This document shows positions 34,189 to 56,964 of a stretch of DNA of 64,000 bases, one piece after another; within the stretch, counting starts at the first letter, position 1; each line of letters begins with the position of its first letter. The notes under the pieces were generated by a model that worked only from the letters and a program-made list of their open reading frames with translations, was not told the origin of the DNA and did not search any database. The position numbers were made by a program, and so were the translations under genes. This DNA is from Pocillopora verrucosa. Lineage: Eukaryota; Cnidaria; Anthozoa; Scleractinia; Pocilloporidae. The DNA is taken from assembly GCF_036669915.1 (NCBI RefSeq), contig NC_089321.1:12397292-12461291 (forward strand), given 5' to 3'.

Positions 34189-35058
34189 TTATACCCTTTT
34201 CTTCCTCCAAAGAGTACGATTTATACCAGTCTGGCCTTTTGGTTTCCTATTGAGCCATCGATTTCTACCTGCTTTACCAATGACTCGATTTTCATGGTCA
34301 ATATTGGAAACTCTCCCTAAAGTGGCCAGGCAATCAAGAGGAATGTCCTTCTCCTGTTTTGAAGGTAGTCGCAACCTTGCTGTAGTCTCAGTTTTATTGA
34401 GAATCTGGGCACATGTACCAGCAGCGCGTACAAGCTGGGCACCTTTTCCGGGCTGAAGCTCGACATTGTACACTACTGTGCCAATAGGAAGATGAGCAAG
34501 TGGGTAGGCATCCCCAGGTTTCAGTCTGGCGATAGATTGCGGCTTCCCTCGGAAAGCTGTGATAACATCTCCAACTTTCATCTCATGTGGTGCAGTGATG
34601 ATTTTCATTCTATTGCTTCCATCTCCTGCCACGAGTGCAATACGACCAGAGCGACAAGGGTCGTAGCCTATATGAAGGACTTTGTCTCGAATCGGCTTAG
34701 GTTCTTCATTTTCTTGTGGCACAGGAGCTCTTACAAAGTCCACGATACGGAATGTCTGTGGATGCCCTCCTCCCTTATGTCGTATGGCGATACGCCCAGT
34801 TTCAGGGTCTCGTCCTGACTTCTTATGGTTACGTTTCACACTCCCGTCCTTGAGATAAGCTGGCACGGGAATGTTTGGCATACTTCGAGGTACCCTGATG
34901 AAATAATACTGAGTCTTGCCTTCCGCTATCATGCTTGTTGAAAAGGCACGGAGAAGCAAACTCGAGAAGGGTGAAACATTGCGCATTGAGTTCGTTGTGG
35001 TATGGCGAAAGACCGATGTACTAAGTTTTGCTACGGTAAGAAGCTCATTCCATGCCAT
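34189..35058 (-). CDS. MRPL2: Mitochondrial ribosomal protein L2 (uL2m), single exon
   Basis: 289 residues, no intron. A component of the large subunit of the mitochondrial ribosome near the peptidyl-transferase centre. The N-terminal ~45 residues are rich in Ser, Thr and Arg with few acids, as in a mitochondrial presequence. The body carries uL2 signatures: GRIAIRHKGGGHPQ, IGYDPCRSGRIALV, PIGTVVYNVELQPGKGAQLV, RAAGTCAQI, RLPSKQE and, near the end, GKAGRNRWLNRKPKGQTG. Length and motif order match animal MRPL2. The lack of introns in an otherwise intron-rich window could reflect an old retrocopy, but the promoter neighbourhood and the intact frame argue for a working gene. It is transcribed away from NDUFS1 and toward SELENOO. 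Confidence 0.96.
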   Translation of the reverse strand: MAWNELLTVAKLSTSVFRHTTTNSMRNVSPFSSLLLRAFSTSMIAEGKTQYYFIRVPRSMPNIPVPAYLKDGSVKRNHKKSGRDPETGRIAIRHKGGGHPQTFRIVDFVRAPVPQENEEPKPIRDKVLHIGYDPCRSGRIALVAGDGSNRMKIITAPHEMKVGDVITAFRGKPQSIARLKPGDAYPLAHLPIGTVVYNVELQPGKGAQLVRAAGTCAQILNKTETTARLRLPSKQEKDIPLDCLATLGRVSNIDHENRVIGKAGRNRWLNRKPKGQTGINRTLWRKKRV

Positions 35059-35667
35059 ATTTTATGAAAACAAAACTAGCGATCGGAGATGGAGGAATCA
35101 CAAGTCTGAAAAAAAAAATTTACAGCTGTATTTACAAAAGAAGAAATCGAAGTGATGAAAAAACTTTGAAAGTTAGATTAATCTTTACTCTAACGGTGAC
35201 AAGATTTAATAATCATCATAAAACTACAGATATGTATCTCACCAGGTCAGCATCTTCAACTTTCAAGATGGCGGAGGCTTTAGCACACGAGATCTCATTT
35301 GACACGACATCATAACCAATTTTATGCGGGTGCCGCTGACAAAAAGAGCCGTAGGTACTTGTCTGATCTCAATACCCGTATGAATCGCAAAGGTCGCCAT
35401 CTTTGAAAATCCTGTGTGTGTTGTTGTTGATTTCCAGTGGGTTATAACACATATTGCAAATCGATCTCCTGGGTAAAACATATTTTTGCTTCTAAGTTTT
35501 ATTATATCAAGGATGACGAGTTAATCTTGTCGCAAGTTTTGATATGGTTATGGGCTAGATAGCCTTATTTTCGCGTACAGATTGAGTATGTTCATCCGCA
35601 GAAAATTAACAGCTATATTTGATTGGTTATGCATCAGTTTCGGTTTATATTCTGTAGATTCTGCAGA
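35059..35667. promoter_or_regulatory. Head-to-head MRPL2/NDUFS1 promoter region
   Basis: The 609 bp between the two start codons should hold both promoters. Two YY1-like motifs face opposite ways: AAGATGGCGGA at 35265-35275 (plus) and AAAGATGGCGA at 35394-35404 (minus). If each marks its own gene's start, the 5' ends would overlap by about 140 bp. Both genes encode mitochondrial proteins, which fits joint control. No TATA box is obvious. Confidence 0.55.
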
Positions 35668-46659
<10,992 letters not shown>

Positions 46660-47782
46660 AAATCATCCTAAGACCAAAAATCTCCTGTGATTTGTAAATG
46701 TGTATAAATCGCTTTTTGAAGCCATTTGAAAGAACCGAAGGCGCACATTGTTGACGTGATTGACAGGCTTCATAATTTTTTTAAATTGGTTTTCTTTGTA
46801 TTCTTCTGGCAGAGATTAATTTATCAGTTAGAATTTCAGTCTCGCGATAATATCTTGAACGAGAGTTTCAACTTGTCTAAACAAAACTGATTTGAGTCGA
46901 TTTTCTTTAACACAACACTAAGATTTTATTTTCAATGGGAAGTGTGACGTCCAAGGAAAGTTTTTTACGACCCCCCTTGGTCTAAAGCGAGGAATTTGGT
47001 AAATTTATTAAGAGGAATAACCCATCGTAAAAAATTAACGAGTGGTTCTAACTTGTCAGAGTTATTTTTGCATAGTTTCATTCGTTATCCTGAATGAAGA
47101 TGACAACATGTAATAAAAACGTTCAAGATGAATGGAGATCTCGTCTGTTAAGACTGCGTTTTGATGCAACCCTGCGCTTCTTAGGGAAACAAACCTTGAA
47201 CACATGGGCAAGTTAATATGTATCTGTTGGGAGGCCCTAGTAGTCCACTCAAGATTGGCCTCAATTTGAACCGTGAGATATAGTACGAAATTCCCTGTTC
47301 GTCTCTTTACTGCTATTTGAAAGGGTATACAATTCTTTTTGCTGAGGACAACGTACTCGTGTTGGTTTGGTTAAGATTGTGGTTTATCAAATCGTTTTAC
47401 CATCTATTACGTTTTCGTCGACCACTCTGCTTTAACCTTTATGGTAACACCTGTTTCATTCTTTGAAGAATTTAGGATTTAAGTTAATGTCGACTACACC
47501 AAGCCCCTCTACTTTTAGAGGTACTTCTAGAGTTTGACGCGCGCGCTGAAATTAGATTCACAAATTTATTGCGTCATAGAGGGACAATCTTGCCATAGCG
47601 GAAACTGCACAGATTTCACGAATGTTTCAGCCTACCAGTCGTCCTTCGCGATGTAGTTCTGACCGTTAACTAAAGCGCCTGGCAACAGGGTGCATCGCCA
47701 ATTGTGTGATTTCTTGAGAAACGTTCTTCTTTAAGGGAAAGCGATCCAAGTTCTGTTGGCGCTTACGTTTGAAAGAAATATT
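46660..47782. other. NDUFS1 3' UTR and HCN upstream region
   Basis: The spacer between two same-strand genes. It holds AATAAA at 47112-47117 for NDUFS1. An in-frame TAA at 47732-47734 lies before the HCN start. No further gene is seen. Confidence 0.5.
47112..47117 (+). terminator. Probable NDUFS1 polyadenylation signal
   Basis: AATAAA about 450 nt after the NDUFS1 stop, in the gene's orientation. Confidence 0.5.
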
Positions 47783-49612
47783 ATGTCCAGCCATAAAGAT
47801 ATTAATGACACCCGCTGCAATGTGTGTGGACTGATCCGTCCGTGTCCGTGTGATGCGGAAAAATCGATACATGATATCGGACACAGGGACAAGGGAGTTG
47901 ACCAACCCATCATTATTATCAACCACAGAAGAATGTCTAAAAGAAGGCACTCATATCCTGCACCAGGTAATATTCAATTGAAAGAAAAACAAGTAAACCA
48001 CGATTGTATTGGCTCTTCTTTATTGCCCTGTCTCAGATTGCTTTAGAAAACCCACGGCGTTATTTCAGCCAGTCCGGATGCAAAATTAACAACTTTGACG
48101 AGGTCATTTATATAGCAGCTACAAGCACTTGAGATTTTGAAACCCATTTATTTCAGCTGTTAAAGCTGTGATTTAGGTCAGTGCGAAGTCAGCGAGTTGC
48201 AAAAAACTGAGCACTAGCCAACAAGATGGGCCAATCTTACCCGTCAAATAGCCCGGATAGCCAATCAGATGACACGATTCACTTCATCTTTCCCGCTCAC
48301 AGACTTAGCCATATGATAACTTGGCTTTTCTAATTTTTAGGTTTGCACAGCCATAACGAAGCGGGAGAGGCGCGGGGCCGCCCCTCAAAAGACCAGCAAT
48401 CAACCGTCGAGACCTTAACAAGGCATGCTGACCTTCAAAGGACATTGGCCGCGACACAGAAAAGCGGGAAAGCCTCGACGTTTCTCAAAGACATATTCGC
48501 TGCCAATCCAGATAACAAAATGGCTCTGAAACTATTCGGAAATAAGGCAGCAGTTCTTATAGAACAACGTCGACAAGCGCGGAAGGGCAAAGGCGTCATT
48601 CACCCCTTCAGCACATTTCGCTGGTATTGGGACATCTTACTGATTATGTTTATCTCTATGCATGTTATTCTTCTACCTGTTAGTATCGCTTTCCTAAGCG
48701 ACGATCTCTCGCTACATTGGCTCATCCTCAACGGTATCTCTGATTGCATTTTCCTCATAGACATTTTTTTAAATTTTAAAACTGGTTTTATTGATCCCAA
48801 CAATAATGATGAAGTTATTTTAGACAAAAAGATTATTCGCCGGAAGTACGTGCGTAGTTGGTTTGTCATCGATCTGGTTTCGTCACTTCCTTTTGACTAC
48901 GCCTACTTTATAGCTTCATCCTCGTCCACACAGCAAACGCTGATTAAGGCATCGCGGGCTCTTCGTATCCTCAAACTTGCTAAGTTGTTGAGTCTTCTCC
49001 GACTTCTTCGAGTCTCAAGATTAGTGCGATACATCAAGAGATTTGAGGAGGTATGTCCGTGTTAGCATGGGAAATAAGTACTAGTTTATGAGGGACACAT
49101 CATCTTACACACATGAATCATTCGCGTGTTCGTGTCAAAATCTGGAATGAGATATCAAGAGAATATTTAATTTTGTCAGAGAAATCCTTCAAAAAAAAAA
49201 AATCAAAATGGGCTCTTCTCAACAGTCTAAGAACAGTCTAAGACTTTATATAAGATTCTTATATGGAGCCTGATGGGATAATACTAAATTTCAAACACGG
49301 CAAAATTGAAACAAATTGAACCAGTCCTAGAATATCTTTCGTAAACTTAGAAACGCAAGGACTTTTTCTCCTTTACAATGAGCATCTATCATTTTCCCTT
49401 TTTTCTTTTCTTGATTATTTTTTAATGTCTTTTTACGTGTTATTTCTTCATTTATGTGTTATTTCCAGTGTAATCAGATTTAAACAAGTTAAATTTACTG
49501 TAGTTAAGAAAAAAAATTGACCCGCCTCGATTAGCATCTGATATCTGCGGGTCAAAGAAATATCTGGTATATATATATATATATAATATTCGTAAGTATA
49601 TATTAATATCTT

Positions 49613-49643
<31 letters not shown>

Positions 49644-52600
49644 AATTTAATTGAATTATGACATAACATTGGTTTAAAGCGAGGTACGAGTTGACCTTTG
49701 AATGGAAGGGCAGAAATAAAGTGGCATACTCACTGTTTGCGTAGTTGTCTAATGACGGACATCAAAATTTAAGAAGTAATCCGCTTCATTGGCATTTAAC
49801 TCCCAAGAATGACCAAGAGAGAATTTCTCCTTACAATATCGATACAATAACAAGACAAGTCATAAAAATGAAGCAAAATTTTAATTTGGGGAATATTAGT
49901 TAATTCATTACCAAAACTTCAAGCTAATATTATAAGAATTGTGCGGTAGACAGTAAGGGGAATTACTTATGAGATCTTGAGGATAGAAGGATTTAGAGTG
50001 TGGGAGAAAACAAAATGAGTCCTCGCATGAATGAAACCGCAGACTTTCGGAATTTGTAGTCCGATCCTCAACTATTGGCGTATTTAGTTATTGTTACACG
50101 CAATTTGTCATCTGCTAGTTTCAAATGTGACAAATGCACTGCATACGGCCGGGATTAGTAATGTCGAATCTATCGAGTGTTTAAATAGAGTAGAAGAGTA
50201 AATTTTGAGCTCAGATGTCGAAAAAATAACACTATGCATAAAAACAATCTTATCATAGTTAAACTCAGATCTACAGAGAGGACTATGCATCCTTGAGCAC
50301 ATAACACACTGACTGGGCCAGACTTGGTCCGATTTTCCTTAGCAATAGAGCGCATTCTAAGAGCGTTAGAACATTCGGAGGACTCACGCGACTACTTCCC
50401 GATGGTTAATCCATTGCAAGTTACTCCCCCCCTGAAAGTTAGCCGATAGTTGACGAAGAAAAATTAGACACTGCATGAACGATGATTGCTTAGTCTACGA
50501 GAATAACTTTTAAAAATATGACATCGAGTCATGAAATTTATCTGACGATTCACCAGACTAAACGATATTATTGCAAAGCTTAAGTTTACAAGCAAACGCC
50601 TTATCTCATACCCTTGCTACTGCTTTTGTATTTGTCATGGCTGTTATTTCAATTCAATGTTGCAGTTGCTGAATATATCTAGTGGTCAGATTCGTATCTT
50701 GAAGCTGATTGGCTCCATGCTGTTGTTGTCTCATTGGAATGGCTGTGTCCAGTTTCTTGTCCCGTATCTGCTGGAATTCCCAGAAAACAGCTGGGTCGTC
50801 ATCAATGGATTAGAGGTTGTTATGATGCTAGGGCTGTGTGTCAAATAACGTGTGGCTGTAACCAAAATCATCGCCTTAAACGATGCTCGGAAATAGGACA
50901 ATTTGTAGAGGTGGTGGGGGCAAAGGCAAGGTCTCAAGGGGGAAGGAGGAGGGAGGGGGGAGGGGAAGGGAGGATAGGTAATTTTTTTACTTGATTGACG
51001 CCGACCCTAAGCAACAATCCCTGGATCCTCTCCTGTTTCATTTGAAAGTCTAAGGAAATCTGAGAGTGCATTGGTTTTTCTTTAGGGACCAGTCATAAAT
51101 TAGCTCTCTACCATATGACACTGAAGTTGCAGAAGAGACGCACCGTTTTTTTCCTTATCCCAGAAGACTGGAATGTCTGACCAAACCATTTGCAGATATA
51201 CTTTCTCTGGAAACACGCTCCCTCATTTATGTGAGGACCCTGTGTTTCAGTGCACCCTCAACCTCCCGAGGGGAGTAGTCCGGTGCACTGGAAATTGATG
51301 GATGGCGATAACATATGTCTTGTTGTGTCTTCTAATTCAGGACCAGCCCCCAGCCATGCAGTATAGCTGGGCGCTGTTCAATGCCATGTCCCATATGCTC
51401 TGTATTGGCTACGGACGGTATCCACCTCAGGCCATCACTGAATTGTGGATCACGCTGTGCAGTATGACCATAGGCGCGACCTTCTATGCAGTCTTCATCG
51501 GCATCATGTCCAGTTTAATAATGTCTATTGATTCGTCAGGACGGCTTTACAACGAAAAGGTAAGCAGGAGATGGGAGAGCAGTAGCACCCATGGCAATGA
51601 TAACGAGAAGCTTCGACGAGATCAGCGCATGCAAATCTTTACAAAACGAAAGCTTTGTAAAATTTCTTTTATCTAATTTATAAAATAATCAAAAACCAAC
51701 TGCCATGATTATAAGAACTGTCTCACCATGTCTGCGAGGATCTAACCACTACAGAATGCTACAAAATGTTACAGTGTTACCAGGGCTGAAGGTCGGCTAT
51801 ACCTCTTGTTTTTTTGAGTCAAAAGCACTAGCCACAATACCACCACTCAAATGCAGAGAGAGAAAATAAAAATTGAAGCTTATATGACAAGGAAGAAAGA
51901 CGGGAGGGGAGGGGAGGGGAGAGTTATGGGGCACGTTTAGAAACATATCATAAAGTATTGTTATTGCTTCACCGTACAGCTGGTTTAGAAACATATCTGT
52001 TATCATTAAGTTTTCTTAGTCCTCCGCCTTACATTTGAAAAAATGTTTTAAAAAGCGACTATTGGGCATTTCAGTTGAGTCAAGTGAAGGAGTACATGCG
52101 ATACCGGAAACTGCCGCTGCGCATTCGTCTTAAAGTGGAGGACTATTACGAACATCGTTTCCACCACAAACTATTTGATGAGGATATGATACTCAGCGAA
52201 CTCTCCAAAGCACTGAGAGTGGTAAATATTCACTGATTGTTCGCCTAAAATTGCCTGACGAACCTAATAAGACCAACATGAATGGCAAAAGCAATTGGCA
52301 CGCCTTCCCTTAGAGGTGATCGATAAATATTGACTCCACATAACAAAGTTCCCCCCTCCCCCTAAACAATGATGACCGGTGGTGACCATTTTTTAACACC
52401 AGTACAAGCACCAAGCAACATTGAATGGGGGGGGGGGGGAGGGGGAGGGGAGGGGGAGGGGAGGGAGGGAGAGAGAGAGTTATAGAAAGTTATGAAAAAA
52501 AAATCAAAAAGTGGAAAAGCGTGCTAAGACTTTTGCCACTCATTGTAGTTAACCCTTTAACTCCCATAAGAGATAAACATGTAACTTCTCCTTATAACAT

Positions 52601-55600
52601 CCACACATCATCCAGCCAACATGTAATGAGAATACTAAAACTTATCAGATAGAAGTTAGTAGTCTTGATCTAACACCAAATTCTTGCAATTTATTTACAA
52701 GGAAATGCGTAGCAATCAGAGGGAAGAGTTAAAAATTATTATTATATATATAGATATTTTCGATCGGTGAAGTAGTACCCATCCCATAGGGGAATTTTTC
52801 ATGGTCATTGAAAAGCAGTGTAACAATATAATAAATGTTAACTTTACAAAGGTAATTATTAGCTTCTAAAGAAACTGTTGTGTTAGGCGGGCATTTCAAA
52901 CACTTCTGTCACTAGGCTTAACTAGGTGTGGCTTTTATTTGATCCTTTCTCTGCCCGTTTAGTTAAATATCAATTACTGTCCTCTTTATAGGTGAGAGAA
53001 CTTTCCAATATCATTTTACTTCCGGGGTTAGAGGTGTCTTGGTAAACTATCCAATAAGACGGTGTCATAATTCAAAGAATGGCATCTTGCCTTTTCTTCT
53101 ATGGATGATTATGAGGCATTCAATTATCAAGATATATAATAAGCAGAATTAGGCACGCATTTTGATTGATTCTTATGATCTGTTAGAGGATCAATACATC
53201 AATGAATCATCATTAACCATCCTTAATAATATTTTCATCATATAAAATAAGGTGATTCTATGTTGCCGTGGGTCTCTTAAGTAATATACCAGAGAAGACA
53301 CCAAAATGTGGAAAGAACATTGGTGACACACTCGGCAGCGCCTCATTTCCCAATCATTTGCCTTACCACATTTTGTCGTCATCTATGGTCTATTACTAAA
53401 ACAGACGCACGACAAAAAGAAATCCATTTGCTAAATGTATTTGATGCTATACCAGCAAATTTCTATACTTGGGTTTGCAGGATATTTTGGTTCACAACGT
53501 TAGCACATTGCTTCAAACAGTACCCTTTTTCAGTAACGCCAGTAGTCAGTTCATCGAGGATATCGTTGGCAAACTGCGATTCGAGGTGTATTTGACTGGT
53601 GAATATATTTGTAAGAGCGGACGCAAAGGAGATAAGATGTACTTTATTCAAAGGGGAATTGTCGATGTTCTGACAAAAGACGGTACTTTAGCCACCAGCC
53701 TCGGGGACGGTTCACACTTTGGGGGTAAGCTGGTAGCATTTGGAAGTGAAGTGTCTCCTTATGGGACTGTTTGTTATTTATGAGAGGGGGGAGGGGTGGG
53801 GACCGGAAGAATTTGCAGTCAATGTTTCTGTAGCCTTCCCTTTAAACTCTCTAAGGGACGACTGATCATTCCTCCCTTCTCTCCCCTGAGAGCCATGTGA
53901 TCCCAACAGAATCCTCCACCCCTCCCCTCACAGGCGATGAGTAGGCTGAAGTCTTAATTGCTCGTAAAGTAAATATTTGTGAAGTAACGCAAACTTATCA
54001 AGTTAGTTGCTTCTATTAAAAAATTTGATCGTGATTACTATCCAACCCAGAACTTTCACTCAACATTTGTTTTCTTATACTCTATACCGTTGTAATTTTT
54101 GAAAGTTAGAAACGGTGGCAGTGTTGAAAGGAAACCCTTTTACGCCGGAAGACACAAGCATGTTCGGCATACAAAATAATCGAACCTGGCGATGACTGTG
54201 GTAATTACAAGTTGCCCTACCTTTTCCCTTCAAAACCATTCATGTACGAAAATAGCAAGTCTAGGAACTCGAAAGTCTGTTAAACATTTATCCAAAAGCT
54301 AAGGCAGGCATGGCTGTAAACTCATACCAATCCAGTGGCAAAAACTTTACCCCTCGCTCCATTCACGCTCTTCATGTACCCTTGCCAGTAGCCTCGGTCC
54401 TTCGCCATTCACCTAACTAGTTCGGTGGCAAAGTTTCAGATTTGGAAATCCTTGATATAATGTGTATTTCCTCGCCAGAAATATGCCTCTTAACGCGAGA
54501 AGCACGCAGAGTAGCCTCTGTCCGAGCTGCGACTACCTGCAATCTGTACTCGTTGTCCTCCCTACATTTCCATGAGGTACTTCAGGAGTATCCAGATATG
54601 AAGCTCATGCTGGAGGAGGTCGCAAAAGAGAGACTCAGTCGCATAGGGCTTGAGCCGACCCTAAATGAGCCGCTGACAATGGAGAAAGAAACAGAGAGGT
54701 TAGGTAGAAGTGATATGGAAAGCGAGCTGGTAGAAATTAGGCCTGCTGGTTCTGGGTTGTGTGGGAAATTTTGTATCTGAGACAAAGACCAGCTACATAA
54801 CTCAGCTGTAATAAAAGCAAACCAAGAAGGAATTCAGTCAGAGCTAGACTTAGGTCTCTTCAAGGAAAATGTCATTTTTGCTTCCCCAGGATTATTACCT
54901 TGTACCATAACTTCACACGAAAGAACGACGCGAACTGAAGTGTTAGGGAAAGCTCATTGTTTGTCGTCCGAGGGAAGGGTGGGGAGGGTCGGTGGTTGGC
55001 AGTTACAATTTGTATGATCCCCCTACCGAGGTAGCTCTCTGTAAATACCAATTAAGTCTGTTAACGACGACTGATTACCCCTACGTCCCCTCCGAAAATC
55101 ACGTTATCCCTCAAAATTCCTTCGATCCCAAACAGGCCACAAACAAGGACAGGTCCCTTCGTAATGTTAAGAGGTTAAAAGTTGGTGACAAGTTGCAACA
55201 GTGAGGTTTTCAGTGAGTCTTAAGTCGTAATATTACACTCAAACTGTGAGTATCTTTGAAATGCAACACGGTCTTATGCAAAATTTAAATTTAACACTTT
55301 TCGCAGGGCACTATTCAAAGCAGAGGAAGACTCCCAAACGAAAGCTCTTAAGCTTCATCCTGTCCAAAAAGAACCGTCTACTTCCAAGAAGACTACTCCT
55401 CTTCCGCAGTGCAAAAAGGCTGTCACGGAAAAGGAGGTTACCACGGCTTCAGATGCACCACAGGTTACCAATGTAGTAGCTGTTCGAAAGCGTGCCGCGT
55501 CTTTACCAGCTGCGCCAATGGATACCCCTCCTTCAGCTGGTTCATGGGTTGCCTCTTCGTCTAACAACCAACAGTCTGAGGACACATCTCCACCACGAAC

Positions 55601-55784
55601 CGACAGCCCTTTGCCCAAGAACAAGGGGAAGATTCCTCCATTCCTAACAAAAGCGTTCTTTAACACTGTTGCACCGGGATTGTCGCTTTTCGCGCAAACG
55701 CAGGAGCCTGGATTGGACGTCGTTGTCGAGGAGTACAGTGACGAAGAAGACCCGGATGTGATCGCAATCATGGCAGACTTTTAA
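47783..55784 (+). CDS. HCN: HCN-type hyperpolarization-activated cyclic nucleotide-gated channel
   Basis: 8 coding exons, 783 residues: 47783-47966, 48341-49050, 50666-50815, 51341-51559, 52075-52221, 53481-53724, 54479-54698, 55307-55784. A plasma-membrane cation channel of pacemaker type. Residues 1-140 are a cytosolic N-terminus with a Cys-rich [12 protein letters not shown] motif. S1 is about 157-178, S2 187-208 and S3 235-252. S4 (266-291) has Arg/Lys at about every third position. S5 is in exon 3. The pore in exon 4 has the HCN filter CIGYG (369-373). The C-linker (exon 5) carries EYMRYRKLP and DYYEHRF. The CNBD (exons 6-7) carries [25 protein letters not shown] and RRVASVRA. The cAMP-binding cassette looks one residue longer than usual. 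The tail is Ser/Pro-rich and ends in acidic [11 protein letters not shown]. The start is the first ATG after an in-frame stop. The exon 3 donor (GAG|GTTGTT) is weak. The exon 7 donor at 54698 is chosen because it keeps frame into exon 8. Confidence 0.94.
49568..49639. repeat. TA microsatellite
   Basis: Two TA runs separated by about 30 bp of AT-rich sequence, in HCN intron 2. Confidence 0.9.
49797..49995 (-). mobile_element. MITE family 1, subfamily B copy
   Basis: It starts TTTAACTCCCAAGAATGACC and continues AATTTCTCCTTACAATATCG. The far end (AATTACTTATGAGATCTTGA) matches the 38.6 kb copy. It lies in HCN intron 2. Confidence 0.7.
52425..52485 (+). repeat. G-rich tract with quadruplex potential
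   Basis: A run of G followed by GGGGGAGGGG repeats, then (GA)n, in HCN intron 5. It could fold into quadruplexes on the coding strand and in the transcript. Confidence 0.7.
52552..52732. mobile_element. MITE family 1, subfamily B copy, shortened
   Basis: It starts TTAACCCTTTAACTCCCATA and has AACTTCTCCTTATAACATCC. It ends near AGAGGGAAGAGTTAA, in HCN intron 5. Confidence 0.65.
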
Positions 55785-55904
55785 GATTTGGATATTTGCA
55801 CGTTTATCTTTTCTAATGGCGAGTTCCACATAATTTACGTGGGATCTCGTTACATTACAAAGGGACGTGTAGTGGGCCTCTTTTTAGCTCACGACAAACC
55901 TTTA

Positions 55905-55910
55905 AATAAA
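55905..55910 (+). terminator. Probable HCN polyadenylation signal
   Basis: AATAAA 121 nt past the HCN stop, followed by an AT-rich stretch. Confidence 0.65.
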
Positions 55911-56964
55911 GATTATTAATTTTTCTGCAACACTTAAATGTGTGAGTTCAAATGTCTTTGCCGTAAAGCCTATAGTGAATTCACTTTACCTATAACCTTA
56001 TCAACGTATATGTTTGAGAGTGATTCGTTCAAATATTTTTAGTACCATTAACCCTAAAAAATAGGTTTTGGTTTTTCCCCCACGCTCCTCTTCTTTAAAT
56101 ACCCAAAACGGATACTTCAATTTTCTCCGTTACGCTTTGTAATTTTAAGGCTTTAGTATACTACTGTCTACCTTTTTTTTGCACAAAAACTGTTAGTTTC
56201 ATTTCATAGAGTTAAACACATTTTTTGCTTTTCAAACAAACAAGAATGAATGAAATGTTAACAAGTTTTCTTTTTGTAGCATTGTCATTTGAGTCTCCTT
56301 TTCATTTACTCCATCTTCTTACCGCGCAGAAAATAGTCTCTCACTCATTCCTGATTTCGTTTTTTCGCTGAAATAGCTTGTCTGTTCATAGTTCCATAAC
56401 ATCATTGAAGTCTCTATGAGTGCTCCTCAAGTTTAAATTTATCCCTAGTCTCCGTTATTGATCTTTGAAAGCGAGAGAGAGATTGGAACGAGTCAGGGAG
56501 GTACGCGCGCGACCAAGAGTTCCAAGGGAAGGCGACCCATCTCTCTTCGCGCGCCTATCAATAAAAGGAACTAATGAGAGATCGCTGGGTACGAGTTCAC
56601 TAACATAAATGCGTTGATTACTAGCTCTTTTTACATTTCGTATTTACAGTAAAAAGGTGTCATAACTTAATTACATTAATCAGCACTTAAAAGGCGGAAC
56701 AACAAAGAATGATGCAGTGGGATGAGTTTAAGGGAGACGGCAACGCATTACATTTGGTGAGTTTTTTTAGGAAGGGTAACCCCAAAAATATTAAGATAAA
56801 GGGAGCCTGAAAATTTTGACTACCGAGGGATTTCAGTTTAAACGGGAAAATTCCCCTTTGTAACGCCACAGGAGAAACTTCAGTATTTTTTGAGACAACG
56901 TGACCCTTCATTTAGACATTTAGGCCTGTGTTATGAAAACCGGTCTAGAGTTTGGCTTGTTAGA
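55911..56964. other. Spacer between convergent HCN and MMUT
   Basis: The two genes end toward each other here. No further coding exon is seen. The MMUT 3' UTR must lie at its right end. No canonical AATAAA was noticed for MMUT. Confidence 0.45.

Noticed and set aside
54699..54780. HCN exon 7 read through to a stop at 54780
   Set aside because: The donor at 54698 joins in phase to a 478-bp open exon at 55307 that ends in a good tail and is followed by a polyA signal. A short isoform ending here remains possible.
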